DNA of 64,000 bases from CAVSWN01 sp963770995. Its GTDB lineage: Bacteria; Acidobacteriota; Vicinamibacteria; Vicinamibacterales; CAVVIG01. Under the pieces are notes generated by a model. The model saw nothing but the letters and a program-made list of their open reading frames with translations. It was not told the DNA's origin and ran no database searches. Made by a program: the position numbers and the translations under genes. Positions 1-9,812 of this stretch are shown here, piece by piece (positions within the stretch are counted from its first letter, which is position 1; each line of letters opens with the position of its first letter). The stretch spans positions 4,774,001 through 4,838,000 of the forward strand of contig CAVYRS010000001.1 in assembly GCA_963770995.1 (NCBI GenBank), in the 5' to 3' direction.

Positions 1-433
1 CGGACGAAACTGGCCAGCGCACGCGACAGATCCGCTGGACCGAGTCCTACGCGACGTGCGGCCTCGGCAACAGGTAGATCCATTTCATTCGGATCTTCGA
101 TCGGCTTGAGGACTTGTTCTTCGAGCGTCGTCACGCGCGCGTCCCAGAAAAACGCGCGTCCGTAGCCGCGATTGATGAGCGCCGGAGCACTGCGCCGTCC
201 TTCGCGCCCGAAGACGCCGACGGCGACTTCGCGCGGCCGTCCGAAAACGCGCGCGCGGGATCGTGGCAGGAGGCGCACGCGATCGTGCCATCGCGAGACA
301 GGCGGCGGTCGTTGAACAGTTGCCGCCCCAGCTCGATTTTTTCAGGAGTCAGAGGGTTCTCCTCCGGGACCGGCATGTAGAGATCCAGTCCCAGAGGAAT
401 CGTCACCGCCAGCAGCATCCAGAACACGGGCAT
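1..433 (-). CDS. Di-heme cytochrome c peroxidase (MauG/CcpA family), N-terminal part, frameshifted
   Basis: The reading frame starts at 433 with a hydrophobic N-terminus (MPVFWMLLAVTIPLGL), which is an export signal, and continues through the family phrase LTPEKIELGRQLFNDRRLS into the heme-c motif CASCH. After SDGR, near 238, the frame changes. The new frame carries SAPALINRGYGRAFFWDAR, then EEQVLKPIEDPNEM and LGPADLSRALASFVR, all typical of this family, and runs off the window edge. The protein is therefore a periplasmic peroxidase that uses cytochrome electrons to reduce H2O2, or a MauG-like relative. It lies downstream of the propeller gene and its start is preceded by an 11-bp phased repeat array. 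The single frame change is probably a base-calling indel. The second heme motif lies outside the window. Confidence 0.85.
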
Positions 434-480
434 TTCAGATTTCAGAGTTCAGACTTCAGATTGATTTCAGAGTTCTGATT
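433..480. repeat. TTCAGA-rich low-complexity tract
   Basis: TTCAGA or a one-base variant recurs about six times in 48 bp immediately upstream of the peroxidase start. The units are irregularly spaced, so this is not a CRISPR or a clean tandem repeat. It could affect the leader of the minus-strand peroxidase mRNA. Confidence 0.5.
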
Positions 481-503
481 GTCGCCCGAGCATAGCGCTT
501 GAA

Positions 504-552
504 TGTCAGGACACGGTGGTGTCCATGTCAAGGTTGTGTCATGACGGTGTGA
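504..552. promoter_or_regulatory. 11-bp phased TGTCA direct repeats (PhoB/OmpR-box-like)
   Basis: TGTCA occurs at 504, 526 and 537 and TGTGA at 548. The starts are 22, 11 and 11 bp apart, the helical phasing expected for tandem sites of OmpR/PhoB winged-helix regulators. The array lies 70-120 bp upstream of the minus-strand peroxidase start, in the gap behind the propeller gene of module 1. That two OmpR-type regulators are encoded within 9 kb makes a local regulatory link plausible but unproven. Confidence 0.5.
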
Positions 553-553
553 T

Positions 554-578
554 AACCGGGCTTCGGGGAAGCCCGGTT
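554..578 (-). terminator. Strong hairpin after propeller gene 1
   Basis: A perfect 11-bp stem (AACCGGGCTTC) with a GGG loop lies 11 bp past the stop of the propeller gene on the minus strand. There is no clear T-run, so it may be an intrinsic-terminator-like or REP-type hairpin rather than a classical terminator. Confidence 0.45.
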
Positions 579-588
579 CTGCGCGTCG

Positions 589-2715
589 TCAGCGGCTGCC
601 GACTTTCGTCTTCGGCAGGAAGTTCTCCAGCGCCCAGACTTCGTTCTTGCTTTCGCCGGCCACGAATGCGACCTGCCGCCCGTCGGGCTTCAGCTTGAAC
701 CCGCTGATGTTATTCACGTGCCAGTTGTCCACGTCGATGTTCAGCTTCCGCGGAGCGCTGCCATCGGCAACGGGAATCAGCCAGAGTTCCTTACGGTCGC
801 CGTCGGCCTTCATCATCAGAATGCCGCGGCTGTCCGGGGTCCACGTCATGCCGTTCCTGTCGAACCGATCGAGCGCTGTCGCCCGCAGCAGCTCCCTCGG
901 TTCTCCGCCGCCGTACGGCATGACAAAGAGCGTCGACGCCTTGTTGCTGGTGGTCTCGATGAACGCGCTGTATCGGCGGTCGGGAGAGCTGTTGACGAGC
1001 ACACTGTTCCCGTTCGCGCGCTCCGCGAATAGCAGTCGCTCCTTTCCGGACGGCCGGTCGCGCTCGACGATGCTGCCGCCGACGCCTGCATAGATCTTCG
1101 TACCATCGAGCGTCACGTTTGTCATGTCGTTAGGATCAGCGCCGCTGCTGTCTGGAGACGCCTCACCGGTTTGCACATCGATCAGATAACTGCCGCGGCG
1201 TCCCTTCAAATCTACTGGCGTCGACCAACAGTGAGCGGCCGTCCGCCGACCAGGCCAAGTCTGTCCGAGCCATCAGGTAGAGGAGCCGCATCGGCAGTTC
1301 CCGCACCTGATCGGTGTCCATCGCTCGAATCTTGATGCTGTCCCGTGCGATCACAATTCGCAGGGCACGACTGATACGCGAGGTACTTGCCGTCGGCAGA
1401 CCATGTCGGCTTTCCGCCGAATCCCACGAACACTCGAGGGCTGGCGGCCGAATCCGCCAAGAGCCTTCCTGCGGTCAGATCGATTGGAGAGACCTGCACG
1501 TGCATGTTCTGCGTGAACTTCCCCACATAGAGTGCGCCGGACGCCGTCACGCCGAGCGAAACTGGGACCGATCCCACGATGATGTCGCTGTCGACCAGGG
1601 CCGGTGTACCGTGAGACTGCCCCTCGCTGACAGGCAGCGTCCACAACCTCAACGCGCCGTTGCGATCGCTCGCGAACAGCAGCGTCGATCCGTCGGGCGA
1701 CCAGCCCATGATTTGGTTCTGGCTGGGATGCTCGACGACTGTGTTCTCGCGGCTGCCGTCGACGGTCATCACCAGCACGTTGCTCTCGTCGTGTGTACCG
1801 GCTTTCGGCAGGCTGTACGCGATGTAGCGGCCGTCAGGAGAGAAGAAGATGCTGCGGGTGGCGCCCCATTCGATCGACTTGAGCACGCGCATGGCGCCGT
1901 CTCGAACCGAGACCAGCGCAATCTGGGACGTGTCGGGCCCGGTCTCACCACGCGAACCGCAAGCCATTTGCCGTCCGGCGACCAGTCAAACGGCGCAACT
2001 TCGTCGGCAACGTCCAGGCCGAGTGCGAGGAGCCGCCGCGTCTCGGAAACGGCGGGAGCCTCCGAGCTCGCGATGCGAAGCTCGACTCCGGTGGGCCGCA
2101 TTCCGGCCGTGCGTCCGGCCTCGCTGTCATAGACGTACTGATAGAACGCGACCTGCTTGCCGTCGCGCGAAGTCGCGCTGTACCCCCTGGGCGATTCGGT
2201 GCGAGTCTTCCTGGCCAGCACACGATCCGCGCCCGTCGTCAGATCGCGCAGCATGACGTTGCCCGTTGCGCGCTCGACGTGCGAAAGGAACCGGCCGTCC
2301 CCCGACACGGTCCCAACAAACGTCAGCGAGGGGTCCAGCGCTATGGGCCGCTCACTCTTGGAACGCGCGACGATCCCGCCACCGCCCAATCGTGATCGGG
2401 CAACGGCGACGGCGTCCTTCTGATCGCCGAAGTCGCGCACGAGGCTGCTCGTAGACCCGCTGCGCTTCCGCGTCGCCCAGCTTCTGATAGCACTCGGCCA
2501 TCCGCAGCAGCGCGCTAGCGGCGATCGCGCGATCGCTCGAGTCCGCGAGCTTCTTGGTACTGCTCGATCGCCGCCTTCAGATCGCCCTTGACCGTTTCGG
2601 TTTCCATCGCCGCGCGCAGCGCGACGTCAGCTTCGTCTGCGCCGCCGGCCTCGCCGGCGCCACCAGCAGCGCGCCAACGGCCACCATTGCGCCCACTCGT
2701 CAGGATTTGCATCAT
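589..2715 (-). CDS. Secreted TPR-PD40 (TolB-like) beta-propeller protein, copy 1, several frameshifts
   Basis: Consecutive pieces in different minus-strand frames align in order with the paralogue at 6835-8970. They are an N-terminal piece near 2515-2715 (KGDLKAAIEQYQ, a TPR-like helix pair), 1769-2440 (VSGDGRFLSHV, FDWSPDGKWLAV), 1212-1967 (FFSPDGRYIAYSL, GWSPDGSTLLFASD), 1163-1354 (LAWSADGRSLLVDAS) and 589-1209 (MTWTPDSRGILMM, ending EVWALENFLPKTKVGSR). At least four frame changes are needed. One alternative frame gives a signal-peptide-like start MVAVGALLVAPARPAAQ at 2687. The protein should be exported, with helical repeats followed by a six- or seven-bladed WD40-like propeller, probably for protein binding. 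It follows response regulator 1 closely. Either the assembly has indels or this copy is decaying while copy 2 is nearly intact. Confidence 0.75.
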
Positions 2716-2749
2716 CGATTCGTCTCCTGCGCGCAGTGTCGACGCGTGC

Positions 2750-2787
2750 CGTCAATCGTTCGATGGAGGTTCGTCAAGACTCGGTTA
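2750..2787. promoter_or_regulatory. 11-bp phased CGTCA/GGTTA repeats before propeller gene 1
   Basis: CGTCA at 2750 and 2772 and GGTTA at 2783 are spaced 22 and 11 bp. The segment overlaps the end of response regulator 1 and lies 35-72 bp upstream of the propeller gene start at 2715. Part of it also encodes the regulator tail LTES, so coding constraint could explain some of the similarity. Confidence 0.35.
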
Positions 2788-3472
2788 ATTCTCTCGTCGT
2801 TGAAGCGATAACCGAGCCCGCGCACGCCGACCAGGAACCGCGGTTCGGCCGGCACGGGCTCGATCTTCTTGCGCAGGTTGAAGACGTGCGTGTCGACGGC
2901 GCGATCGGTAATCGCCATGCCGTGCCCCACGCCGCGTCGATCAGTTGATCGCGGCTGAGCACGCGGCCGCGGTTGCCGAGGAAGACCGCCAGCAGCCGAA
3001 GCTCCTGCGCGGTGATCTCGACGGGCCGCCCGGCGCGCCGCAGCTCGGCGCGGTCGAAGTCCACTTCGCAGTCGCCGAACCGGCTACACGTTCGTCGGCG
3101 CGCTCGCACGTCGCCGCGAAGCTGCGCGCGCACGCGCGCGCGCAGCTCGCGCAGGCTGAACGGCTTGGTGACGTAGTCGTCGGCGCCCGAGTCGAGGCCC
3201 AGCTCCTTCTCGGCCTCCTGCGCCGCGCGGTCAGCAGGATGATCGGCGTCGCGACGCCCGCCTTGCGCAGCTCGCTGCACACGTCGAAGCCGTCCATCTT
3301 CGGCAGCATCACGTCGAGCAGGATCAGGTCCCAGCCGCCGCTCCGGCCCAGCTCGAGTCCCTGCGCGCCGTCGCGCGGCCACGTCGGTCTCGTGGCCCTG
3401 CCGGCGCAGGTCTTCCTCGAGGCACAGCACGATGTCGGGTTCGTCTTCGACGATGAGAATCTTGGCCATCAC
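2774..3472 (-). CDS. OmpR/PhoB-family response regulator, module 1, frameshifted
   Basis: The receiver begins MAKILIVEDEPDIV. The phosphorylation segment DLILLDVMLPKMDGFDVC is in a second frame (shift near 3372), and the protein returns to the first frame near 3230 for GADDYVTKPFSLRELRARV. The C-terminal winged helix follows (FGDCEVDFDRAELRR, RVLSRDQLIDAAWG), with another shift near 2930 into AVDTHVFNLRKKIEP and GVRGLGYRF. The paralogue at 9029-9721 is intact and collinear. The paralogue tail VTES supports an end at 2774 (LTES), although the last frame stays open to 2712. The protein is the DNA-binding output partner of the histidine kinase just upstream (14 bp away), and both probably share one mRNA with the propeller gene. 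Confidence 0.85.
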   Translation of the reverse strand: MMAKILIVEDEPDIVLCLEEDLRRQGHETDVAARRRAGTRAGPERRLGPDPARRDAAEDGRLRRVQRAAQGGRRDADHPADRAAQEAEKELGLDSGADDYVTKPFSLRELRARVRAQLRGDVRARRRTCSRFGDCEVDFDRAELRRAGRPVEITAQELRLLAVFLGNRGRVLSRDQLIDAAWGTAWRLPIAPSTRTSSTCARRSSPCRPNRGSWSACAGSVIASTTRELTES

Positions 3473-3478
3473 AATGTA

Positions 3479-3552
3479 GGTCCGGCTAGTCGGACCCCAC
3501 GTCCGTCGCCACGCGCGGCTGTCTGTACGTGGGGTCCGCCTTCAGGCGGACC
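3479..3552. repeat. REP-like palindrome pair at the kinase/regulator junction, module 1
   Basis: Two palindromes lie 54 bp apart: an imperfect GGTCCG-N6-CGGACC at 3479-3496 and a perfect GGTCCGCCT-TC-AGGCGGACC at 3533-3552. The second is translated as the VRLKADPTY tail of the histidine kinase. The same pair occurs at the equivalent place in module 2 (9730-9812). Confidence 0.75.
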
Positions 3553-5462
3553 TCCGCCGGCAGCACGATCGTGAACGTGCTGCCGCGTCCCGGTTCGCTC
3601 TCGACCTCGACGCGCCCGCCGTGCGCGCGGACGATGTGCGTGCACCATCGCCAGGCCGATGCCGGTGCCCTTGATGCCGAGCGTTCGCGCCTGCTCGCCG
3701 CGGTGAAACTTGTCGAAGACGACTCGTCCGCTCGTGCGCCGGGATGCCGATGCCGCGATCGCGCACGCTGATCTGCACGTGACCGTTCCGGCGCTCCAAC
3801 CCGACCTGCACGACGGAGCGGTCCGGCGAGTACTTCACGGCGTTGTCGAGGAGGTTCCACAGCGCGTTGGTCAGCGACGAGGCATCGGCGCGCACGGGCG
3901 CGCCGGCCGCCGGTGCGGCCTGCAGGTCGATCCTGTAGCCGCGCGCTGCCACTTCCTTCTGGAAGTCGGCGACGACCCGGGCGGTCAGCGCTCCGGCATC
4001 CACGGGTTGAAAGTCGTACGGCTTCCGGCCGCCTTCCATCCGCGCGAAATCGAGCAGCGATTCGACGAGCCGATGGAGGCGATCGGTGTTTCGACCGAGC
4101 GCCTCATAGAACGCTTTGCGCCGCTCGCGCGGGATGTCGTCGTTCTCGTCGAGTAGTTCGGTCACGTGGCGCAGCGAGGTCAGCGGCGTTCGAAACTCGT
4201 GCGACACGGCCGACACGAACTCCGTCTGGAGGCGGGCGACCGCCAACTCGCGCTGCATGACGCGCCACAGGAAGTAGCTGCCGCCGGCAAGCAGCAGCAG
4301 CATGGCGACGAGGCCCGTGGTGAGCAAACGCTGTCGGCTCGCGATCTCGGCCGTGGCCGCCGACGCGTCGCCGGGATCGAGGACGAGCGTCCACGGCAGT
4401 CCGGTTTCCGCCGCCGCCGCCTTCGTGGTTGTCGACTCCGGCGCGGGACCGGGTCCCGCGAGGATCTCGCCGGACGCGGCGATCACGCTCAATCGTGTTC
4501 CGGCACGTGGGGCCGCCGCGGTCGCGCGGTCGACCCAGGTGCGAACGATCGCCGGCGACATCGCCAGCGCCGCCACGTCGCCGCCCTGCACTCGCCACAG
4601 CACGGTGACCGGCGTGCGATCGACGACGACCACGCGGCGCGCCGGATGTGTCCCCGACCGCTCGTTCCAGACCAGGTCGGCGACCGCCGAGAACAATCGC
4701 CGATCGGACACCGCAGGAACGGGACGGCCGGTCCAGCGTTCGATCTCGGCGGCCGTCAATTCCCACGCGGGGCGGTCTAGTGCCCAGCGGCCGGCGAGCA
4801 CGTCCGCCTGCAGGCTCAACGCCTCGCGATCCAGCTCGCTGGTGCGGCCCGCTTCCGCGAAAACGGCGCACAGCGTCCGGCGCGCCTGCAGCGAGGCCGG
4901 CGCTCCCGCAACCGCCACATCGTCGATCGTTGCGAGCGCTCGATAGATCTTCACCGCTTCGTCCCAGCGTTCTGTGCTGTCGCTGGATGCGTCCCGCGCG
5001 CAGCAGGCCTCCGGCCCGGACCGCGGTATTCGGAGACCGAGCGGCTTCGCCGTAGAGCGCGAGCGCGCGATCGGCGCTCCCCTGAAACTCGAGCCGCTCG
5101 GCGTCAGCGAAGCGGCGTTCTTCGGCCGCCGGCAAAGGAGGTGAGATGGGAAGCCACAAGACGCGGTCCCTCGGCTGCGCGTCGACGCTTTGCGCCGACA
5201 TGCGAAACCGCACCATGCCGTCGGGGACGGCTTCGTCGAAGTATCGTCGCTCGGCCTCGGCCAGAGATTGCTCGAGCGAACGAATCGCGCTCTGCATGGC
5301 GACCTGGCGCCGTTCGAGGTCGCGCTGCGCGAACAGCGCGCGATCCTGCTGCAGGAGCTGCAGCCCGAGCCACACGAGTGTGGCGGCCGGGGGAACGGCC
5401 ACCGCCAGCAGCAGGAGCGTGAGCCGGCGCGAGTTGCTTCGCCAGAGCGATTGGGTGCGCAT
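3486..5462 (-). CDS. Membrane sensor histidine kinase, module 1, frameshifted
   Basis: The N-terminus has a transmembrane segment (LLLLAVAVPPAATLVWLGL) and a coiled-coil-like stretch, then a large extracytoplasmic region. A shift near 4960 leads to the second frame with a second membrane helix (LVAMLLLLAGGSYFLWRV), the HisKA H-box FVSAVSHEFRTPLTSLRH, and HATPase motifs NALWNLLDNAVKYS and RDRGIGIP. After further shifts near 3730 and 3645 the G-box region ends with VEVESEPGRGSTFTIVLP. There is no HAMP domain, the membrane helix passing straight into HisKA. It is paralogous over its length to the kinase at 9737-11707. The last residues, VRLKADPTY and onward, come from an inserted REP-like palindrome. 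The response regulator starts 14 bp downstream. Confidence 0.85.
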
Positions 5463-5514
5463 GGCCGGGTTGGCTGCTATTCAACCAAATCCAGGCGGGC
5501 GCACGGACAAGTTC

Positions 5515-5530
5515 TGTCAAGACTTGGTTA
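5515..5530. promoter_or_regulatory. Phased TGTCA/GGTTA motif upstream of kinase 1
   Basis: TGTCA at 5515 and GGTTA at 5526 are 11 bp apart, and the flanks match the segments at 2768-2787, 6817-6837 and 12423-12444. It lies about 55 bp upstream of the kinase start and overlaps the presumed tail (LTKS) of the preceding kinase-receiver gene. Confidence 0.35.
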
Positions 5531-6747
5531 GGGCCGGCAGATCGACGCCGGCCGAGAGTGCCGGAGCGGAAAAGGTCCGAAGAGATCGACGTCAATTGGA
5601 GCGAACCCGTGCGTGACGCATCCATTGCGTACGCCCGGCGCAGGTGCGCGCGAACGCGCGTGACCAGTTCGCGCTGCCCGAACGGCTTGACGAGGTAATC
5701 GTCGGCGCCCATCTCGAGGCCGACGACGCGATCGATTTCTTCGGCCCGGCCGGTCACCATCATGATCGGTGCGTTGAAGCCGCTGTGGCGCAGTTCGCGG
5801 CAGACGTCGAACCCGTTGAGGCCGGGCAGCGTCACGTCGAGCAGGACGAGGTGCGGGGCTTCTTCGGCAGCCAGCCGAATTCCCTCGCGGCCGCTGCCCG
5901 CGACCAGCACCCGATAGCCCTCGCTCGTCAGCCCCATCTCCAGCACCGATCGCAACGTGTCATCGTCTTCGACGACGAGGATGGTGTGCGTCTCGGACGG
6001 GCGCGTCTTCGCATGGTCGATGCGCCGCAGCGCTCCCGCGAGCTCCTGCATCGAGTGAAAGCGCTGCGATCGATCTCGTGCCGTCGCGCACGCGACGAGC
6101 TTGTGAAACGGCTCGGGCATCGGCTGTGCGGCGGCCATTTCCTCGAGGACGACACCGGCGGAGAAGACGTCGGTCCGGCAGTCGGCAGGCGCTCCGGTCA
6201 GGAGCTCCGGCGCCATGTATTTCACGGTGCCGGCGACCGCCGGATCGGCGGCGATCGTCCGATCGTCCTGGAAGCGGGCGACGCCGAAGTCGGTGATCTT
6301 GAGCCGTCCCTCCTCGGTGAACATCAGGTTTTCCGGTTTCACGTCGCCGTGGACGACGCCGTGCGCGTGCGCGTGGGCGAGGCCGTCGGCGATCTGGACG
6401 CCGTATTCGACGATCTCCTCCAGCGAAAACCGCCGCGCCTCCATCCGCGCGCGCAGCGTCCCGCCCGGTAAGTATTCGAGGACGAGCACCGGTGCGCCGG
6501 CGTCCTCGCCGATTTCGTAGATGGTCGCGATGTTGGGATGATTGAGCGCGGCAATCGCGCGCGCTTCGTCCGAGGACCGATCGCCGGCCCGATGGCCATC
6601 CACCAGGCCGGCGGCCAGGAACTTCAGCGCCACGAACCGATCCAGCCGCGTGTCGCGCGCCTTGTAGACCACGCCCATCGCGCCGTCGCCGAGCGGTTCG
6701 AGAATTTCGTGGCGCCCGAGGAAGAGTCGCTCGGCCCGAGTGTGCAT
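5517..6747 (-). CDS. Serine/threonine protein kinase fused to a CheY-like receiver
   Basis: Residues 10-245 form a Hanks-type kinase: glycine-rich loop LGDGAMGVVYKA (20-30), lysine K42 (VALKF), catalytic loop HGDVKPEN (133-140), DFG at 153, and TVKYMAPELL. The catalytic loop has HGD instead of HRD, a non-RD kinase. Residues 255-370 form a receiver: acidic pocket VVEDDD, phospho-acceptor D304 in LLDVTLPGLNGFDV, and lysine in YLVKPF. No DNA-binding domain is visible behind it. The open frame runs on to 5104 but there overlaps the histidine kinase in another frame. A one-base shift near 5560 gives GVDLPALTKS and a stop at 5517, similar to the LTES/VTES tails of the nearby regulators. It could connect Ser/Thr phosphorylation with the adjacent two-component modules. 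The exact C-terminus is uncertain. Confidence 0.8.
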
Positions 6748-6810
6748 CGGCAGCTCCCTTGTGTGGCGCTCACGGTACCCGATGTCATGTCAGGCTTCGA
6801 CGCATGGTTC

Positions 6811-6837
6811 CGTCATGTTTTCGTCAAGCTTGGGTTA
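6811..6837. promoter_or_regulatory. CGTCA/CGTCA/GGTTA phased every 11 bp, upstream of the kinase-receiver gene
   Basis: CGTCA at 6811 and 6822 and GGTTA at 6833 follow an exact 11-bp period. They lie 64-90 bp upstream of the kinase-receiver start at 6747 and just past the stop of propeller gene 2, whose TAA overlaps the last unit. Two more TGTCA words lie at 6783 and 6788. Confidence 0.5.
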
Positions 6838-8970
6838 CGGACGGCTCGACGAGCGCGGAAGGAAGTTCTCGAGCGCCCAGACTTCAGCGGCGCTTTTCCC
6901 CATTAGAAATGCGATGCAGCGGCCGTCGGGGGACGACGAAAAACCGCCATCGAGAAAGCGGAATTCCTCTTGGAGACATAGCAACCGTCCAGTCGCTGCC
7001 GTCGACATCGATCCTCTGCGACCGGCCGCTGTCGACCTCGACGGACCAGAGTTCCGGTCGACCAGACGTCTTCTTGGCAATCAAAATCGCTCGTGAGTCC
7101 GGTGTCCACGCCATGGTGTGAAGCGGAACAACGTCTCTTGTGCCGTCAACCGCAACGATTCACGAGATGACCCGTCTGCTATCGAGACGACGAGCAGCAA
7201 TCCCGCCCGCGAGGGCGGGTCAAGCGATGATCCGGCACGCGAGGGAGGCTCAACCGCTGTTTCGACGGCGAGCGTTCGACCGTCTGGCGAGACCTCGACG
7301 TTCCGAAGCTGCGGATGTCGAAATACCTCTCGCTCGACGCCTGACCGAAGCTCGCGCTCCAGCACACGCCCGGGATTCGCGAAGTCTCTGTAGTAGATCT
7401 TCGTTCCATCAGCGGACCAGCGCGGTTCCGAGCCCAACCGCGAGCCGTACACGATCGGCGTGAACTCGCCGCTCTGTACGTCGACCTGAAACACGCCGTC
7501 ACGGCCTTTGCCGTCTCGTCCACCCACAATCAATGATCTTCCATCCGGCGACCACCGCGGGTCTCGCGCATACAGCAGCTTGCGCGGGATTCGTCGCGCT
7601 TCTCCCGTTTCGATCGAACGGATGGCAAGGCCTTCTTGGGCCCCGCGCGTCTGGTAGACGAGATATCTGCCGTCCGGAGACCAATGCGGATCCTGCGGGG
7701 CGGCCAGGTACCCTTGGGAGAAATGCATGGTCGGACCGACCAGTTTGCCGGCCTCCAGATCGAGGCGCGCGATCTTGAGGTCGCGGCTGCTGATGTTCTT
7801 GTAGACGAAGAGGGCGCCGCTGTTCGTCAGTCCGAGCGGATAGCTGTCAGCGCCGATGTCCGCCTTGAGCAGCTCCGCTGAACCTTGCGGTCTTCCTTCG
7901 GCCACGCGCACGGCCCACAACGCATTGGATCCCGTGCGGTCGCTGCTGAACAACAAGTACCTGCCATCCGGCGACCACCCCACGACAAGGTCGTCTGCCA
8001 TGTGCACGACCGCGGGAATTTCGCGGCTGCCATCCACTGCCATGATGAAGACATCGCGCTGATCGGCCGCATCGGTTGCCGGGAGGTCGTAGGCCACGTA
8101 CTTGCTGTCCTTGGAGAACGCAATGCGGTCGGCCCCGCGCCAATCGGTCGACTTCAAGACGCGGAACGCGCCGTCGGCGACCGACGCAATGCCGATCTGC
8201 GATGTGCCGTCTTTTCGCGAGAGGACGATGGCCAACGACGTGCCGTCGAGCGACCAGTCGCGAACGCCCAGAAAACGGACCTCGGTGGCGCTGAACTTCA
8301 GAAGGGTCCTCGGCTCGGCTGTCGTGCCCGCATCGACAGCCATGATGCGAATCCCAGGATCTGTGGACTGCCAGCCGTAGGCGACCCGCTTGCCGTCCGG
8401 TGACAGCGCGTTCCAGCTGCCCTGCCCACCCTCCAAATCGTCCCAATTCTTCTTCCGCGTCAGCAGGTGGTCATTGTTTGACGCGATGTCGTGGAATGCC
8501 AGATTGCCGTAGAGCCCCCAGTCGACGTACGTCACATACCGGCCATCCGGCGAGACGCGGCCGAACAGATCCACTTTCGATCCGGTCCAGACCGCGCGAT
8601 CGCCTCTCGAGTGCACGGCGATCTCGCGCGGGCGACCCAGCCGCGCGCGGGCAATGGCTGCGGCGTCCTTCTGGTCCGTAAAGTCGCGTAGTAATCGCTC
8701 GTAGACCCGGTTCGCTTCTGTGTCGCCGAGCTTCTGATAGCACTCCGCCATGCGGACCAGCGCCTGCGCCGTGGTCGCACGATCGCTCGTGCCGTACGTG
8801 TTGACGACCCGCTGGTACTGCTCGATCGCGCTCTTCAAGTTGCCGTCGACGAGCTCGGTGTTCGTCGCCGCCTTCAACAGCCGCTCGGCATCCGGATTCC
8901 GGTCGGCGCCCGCGGCGAGCATGACCGTTGTGACGGCGATGACCAGCACGCCGATTCCATATCGCTTCAT
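6835..8970 (-). CDS. Secreted TPR-PD40 (TolB-like) beta-propeller protein, copy 2
   Basis: I choose ATG 8970 because GGAGG lies 7 bp upstream and the protein then starts with a clean signal peptide (MKRYGIGVLVIAVTTVMLAAGA). Helical repeats follow (LKSAIEQYQRVV, ALVRMAECYQKLGDTEANRVYERLL), then repeated propeller strands such as VGWSPDGRYLLFSSD, HWSPDGRYLVYQT and RWSPDGRSLIVGG. The main frame ends at 7081. Two shifts near 7110 and 6970 continue it through AWTPDSRAILIAKK and SSPDGRCIAFLMG to EVWALENFLPRSSSRP, the same C-terminal phrase as copy 1. It is transcribed behind response regulator 2 with a 58-bp gap and is presumably co-regulated with the kinase. It is probably a periplasmic interaction or sensing platform; no enzyme motif is visible. 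Confidence 0.85.
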
Positions 8971-9028
8971 GGCAGAACCTCCGACACCGAGACTACGCAC
9001 CGCACGTCGAGACCGCTCCAGAGCCGCG

Positions 9029-9721
9029 TCACGATTCGGTCACCTCTTCGAGGTCGAATCGATACCCGATGCCTTTGACACTCTTCAAAAAGCGCGGCGA
9101 GGCCGGCTCCGGCTCGATCTTCTTGCGCAGGTTCGCGACCTGGTTGTCGACCACGCGCTCGGTGATGGCGGTGTCTTGCCCCCAGGCTTCGTCGATCACC
9201 GTGCGACGAGTGAGCACACGCCCGGCGCGGCGCGTGAAGAGCGCAAGGAGCTTGAACTCCAGCGGGGTGATCGCGATCGGTTTGCCGTTGCGCCGAACCT
9301 CCGCGCGGCCCAGGTCCACTTCGCAGTCGCCGAAGCGCGTAACCTCGGACGTCTCCGCGCGATTCCGCCGGAGCATCGCCTTGACGCGGGCGCGCAGCTC
9401 CTTCGGGCTGTACGGCTTGGTCACGTAGTCGTCGGCGCCGAGCTCGAGGCCGAGGACCTTGTCTGATTCGCCGGTGCGCGCCGTCAGCAACAGGATCATC
9501 GACGTCACGCCAGACCGCCGGAGCTCGCGGCACACGTCGAAGCCGTCCTTCTTCGGCAGCATGACGTCGAGGAGGATGACGTCGAAGGCGCCGCCGCGCG
9601 CTTCCTTGAGCGCGGCCTCTCCATCGCCCGAGACGACAACCTGGTAGCCCTCGAGACGCAAATCGTCCTCGAGCGCGACGGCGATCGCCTCATCGTCTTC
9701 GACAATCAGAATGCGGGACAT
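9029..9721 (-). CDS. OmpR/PhoB-family response regulator, module 2
   Basis: This 230-residue protein is intact. The receiver spans 1-120, with VEDD near residue 8, phospho-acceptor D52 (LLDVMLPKKDGFDVC), threonine in LLLTAR and lysine K102 in YVTKPY. The OmpR-type winged helix spans about 130-225 (FGDCEVDLGRAEVRRNGKP, then VVDNQVANLRKKIEP and VKGIGYRF). It lies 15 bp behind the module 2 histidine kinase and ahead of propeller gene 2, so the three form one operon. The 11-bp spaced TGTCA-like repeats around these genes suit a tandem-binding OmpR-family protein, but binding is inference. Confidence 0.95.
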   Translation of the reverse strand: MSRILIVEDDEAIAVALEDDLRLEGYQVVVSGDGEAALKEARGGAFDVILLDVMLPKKDGFDVCRELRRSGVTSMILLLTARTGESDKVLGLELGADDYVTKPYSPKELRARVKAMLRRNRAETSEVTRFGDCEVDLGRAEVRRNGKPIAITPLEFKLLALFTRRAGRVLTRRTVIDEAWGQDTAITERVVDNQVANLRKKIEPEPASPRFLKSVKGIGYRFDLEEVTES

Positions 9722-9729
9722 GACCTGTA

Positions 9730-9812
9730 GGTCCGGCTAAAGCCGGACCCCCCGTACAGTGTGTTCATGGTCGCCGGCTAACTCGTACGTGGGGTCCGCC
9801 TTCAGGCGGACC
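9730..9812. repeat. REP-like palindrome pair at the kinase/regulator junction, module 2
   Basis: Perfect palindromes lie at 9730-9749 (GGTCCGGCT-AA-AGCCGGACC) and 9793-9812 (GGTCCGCCT-TC-AGGCGGACC). The second is identical to the one at 3533-3552 and again encodes VRLKADPTY at the kinase C-terminus. Confidence 0.8.

Noticed and set aside
433..480. CRISPR array
   Set aside because: The TTCAGA words are only 6 bp and irregularly spaced, with no spacers and no cas genes in the window.
5104..5516. C-terminal extension of the kinase-receiver protein
   Set aside because: This part overlaps the start of histidine kinase 1 in another frame and is arginine/alanine-rich without structure.
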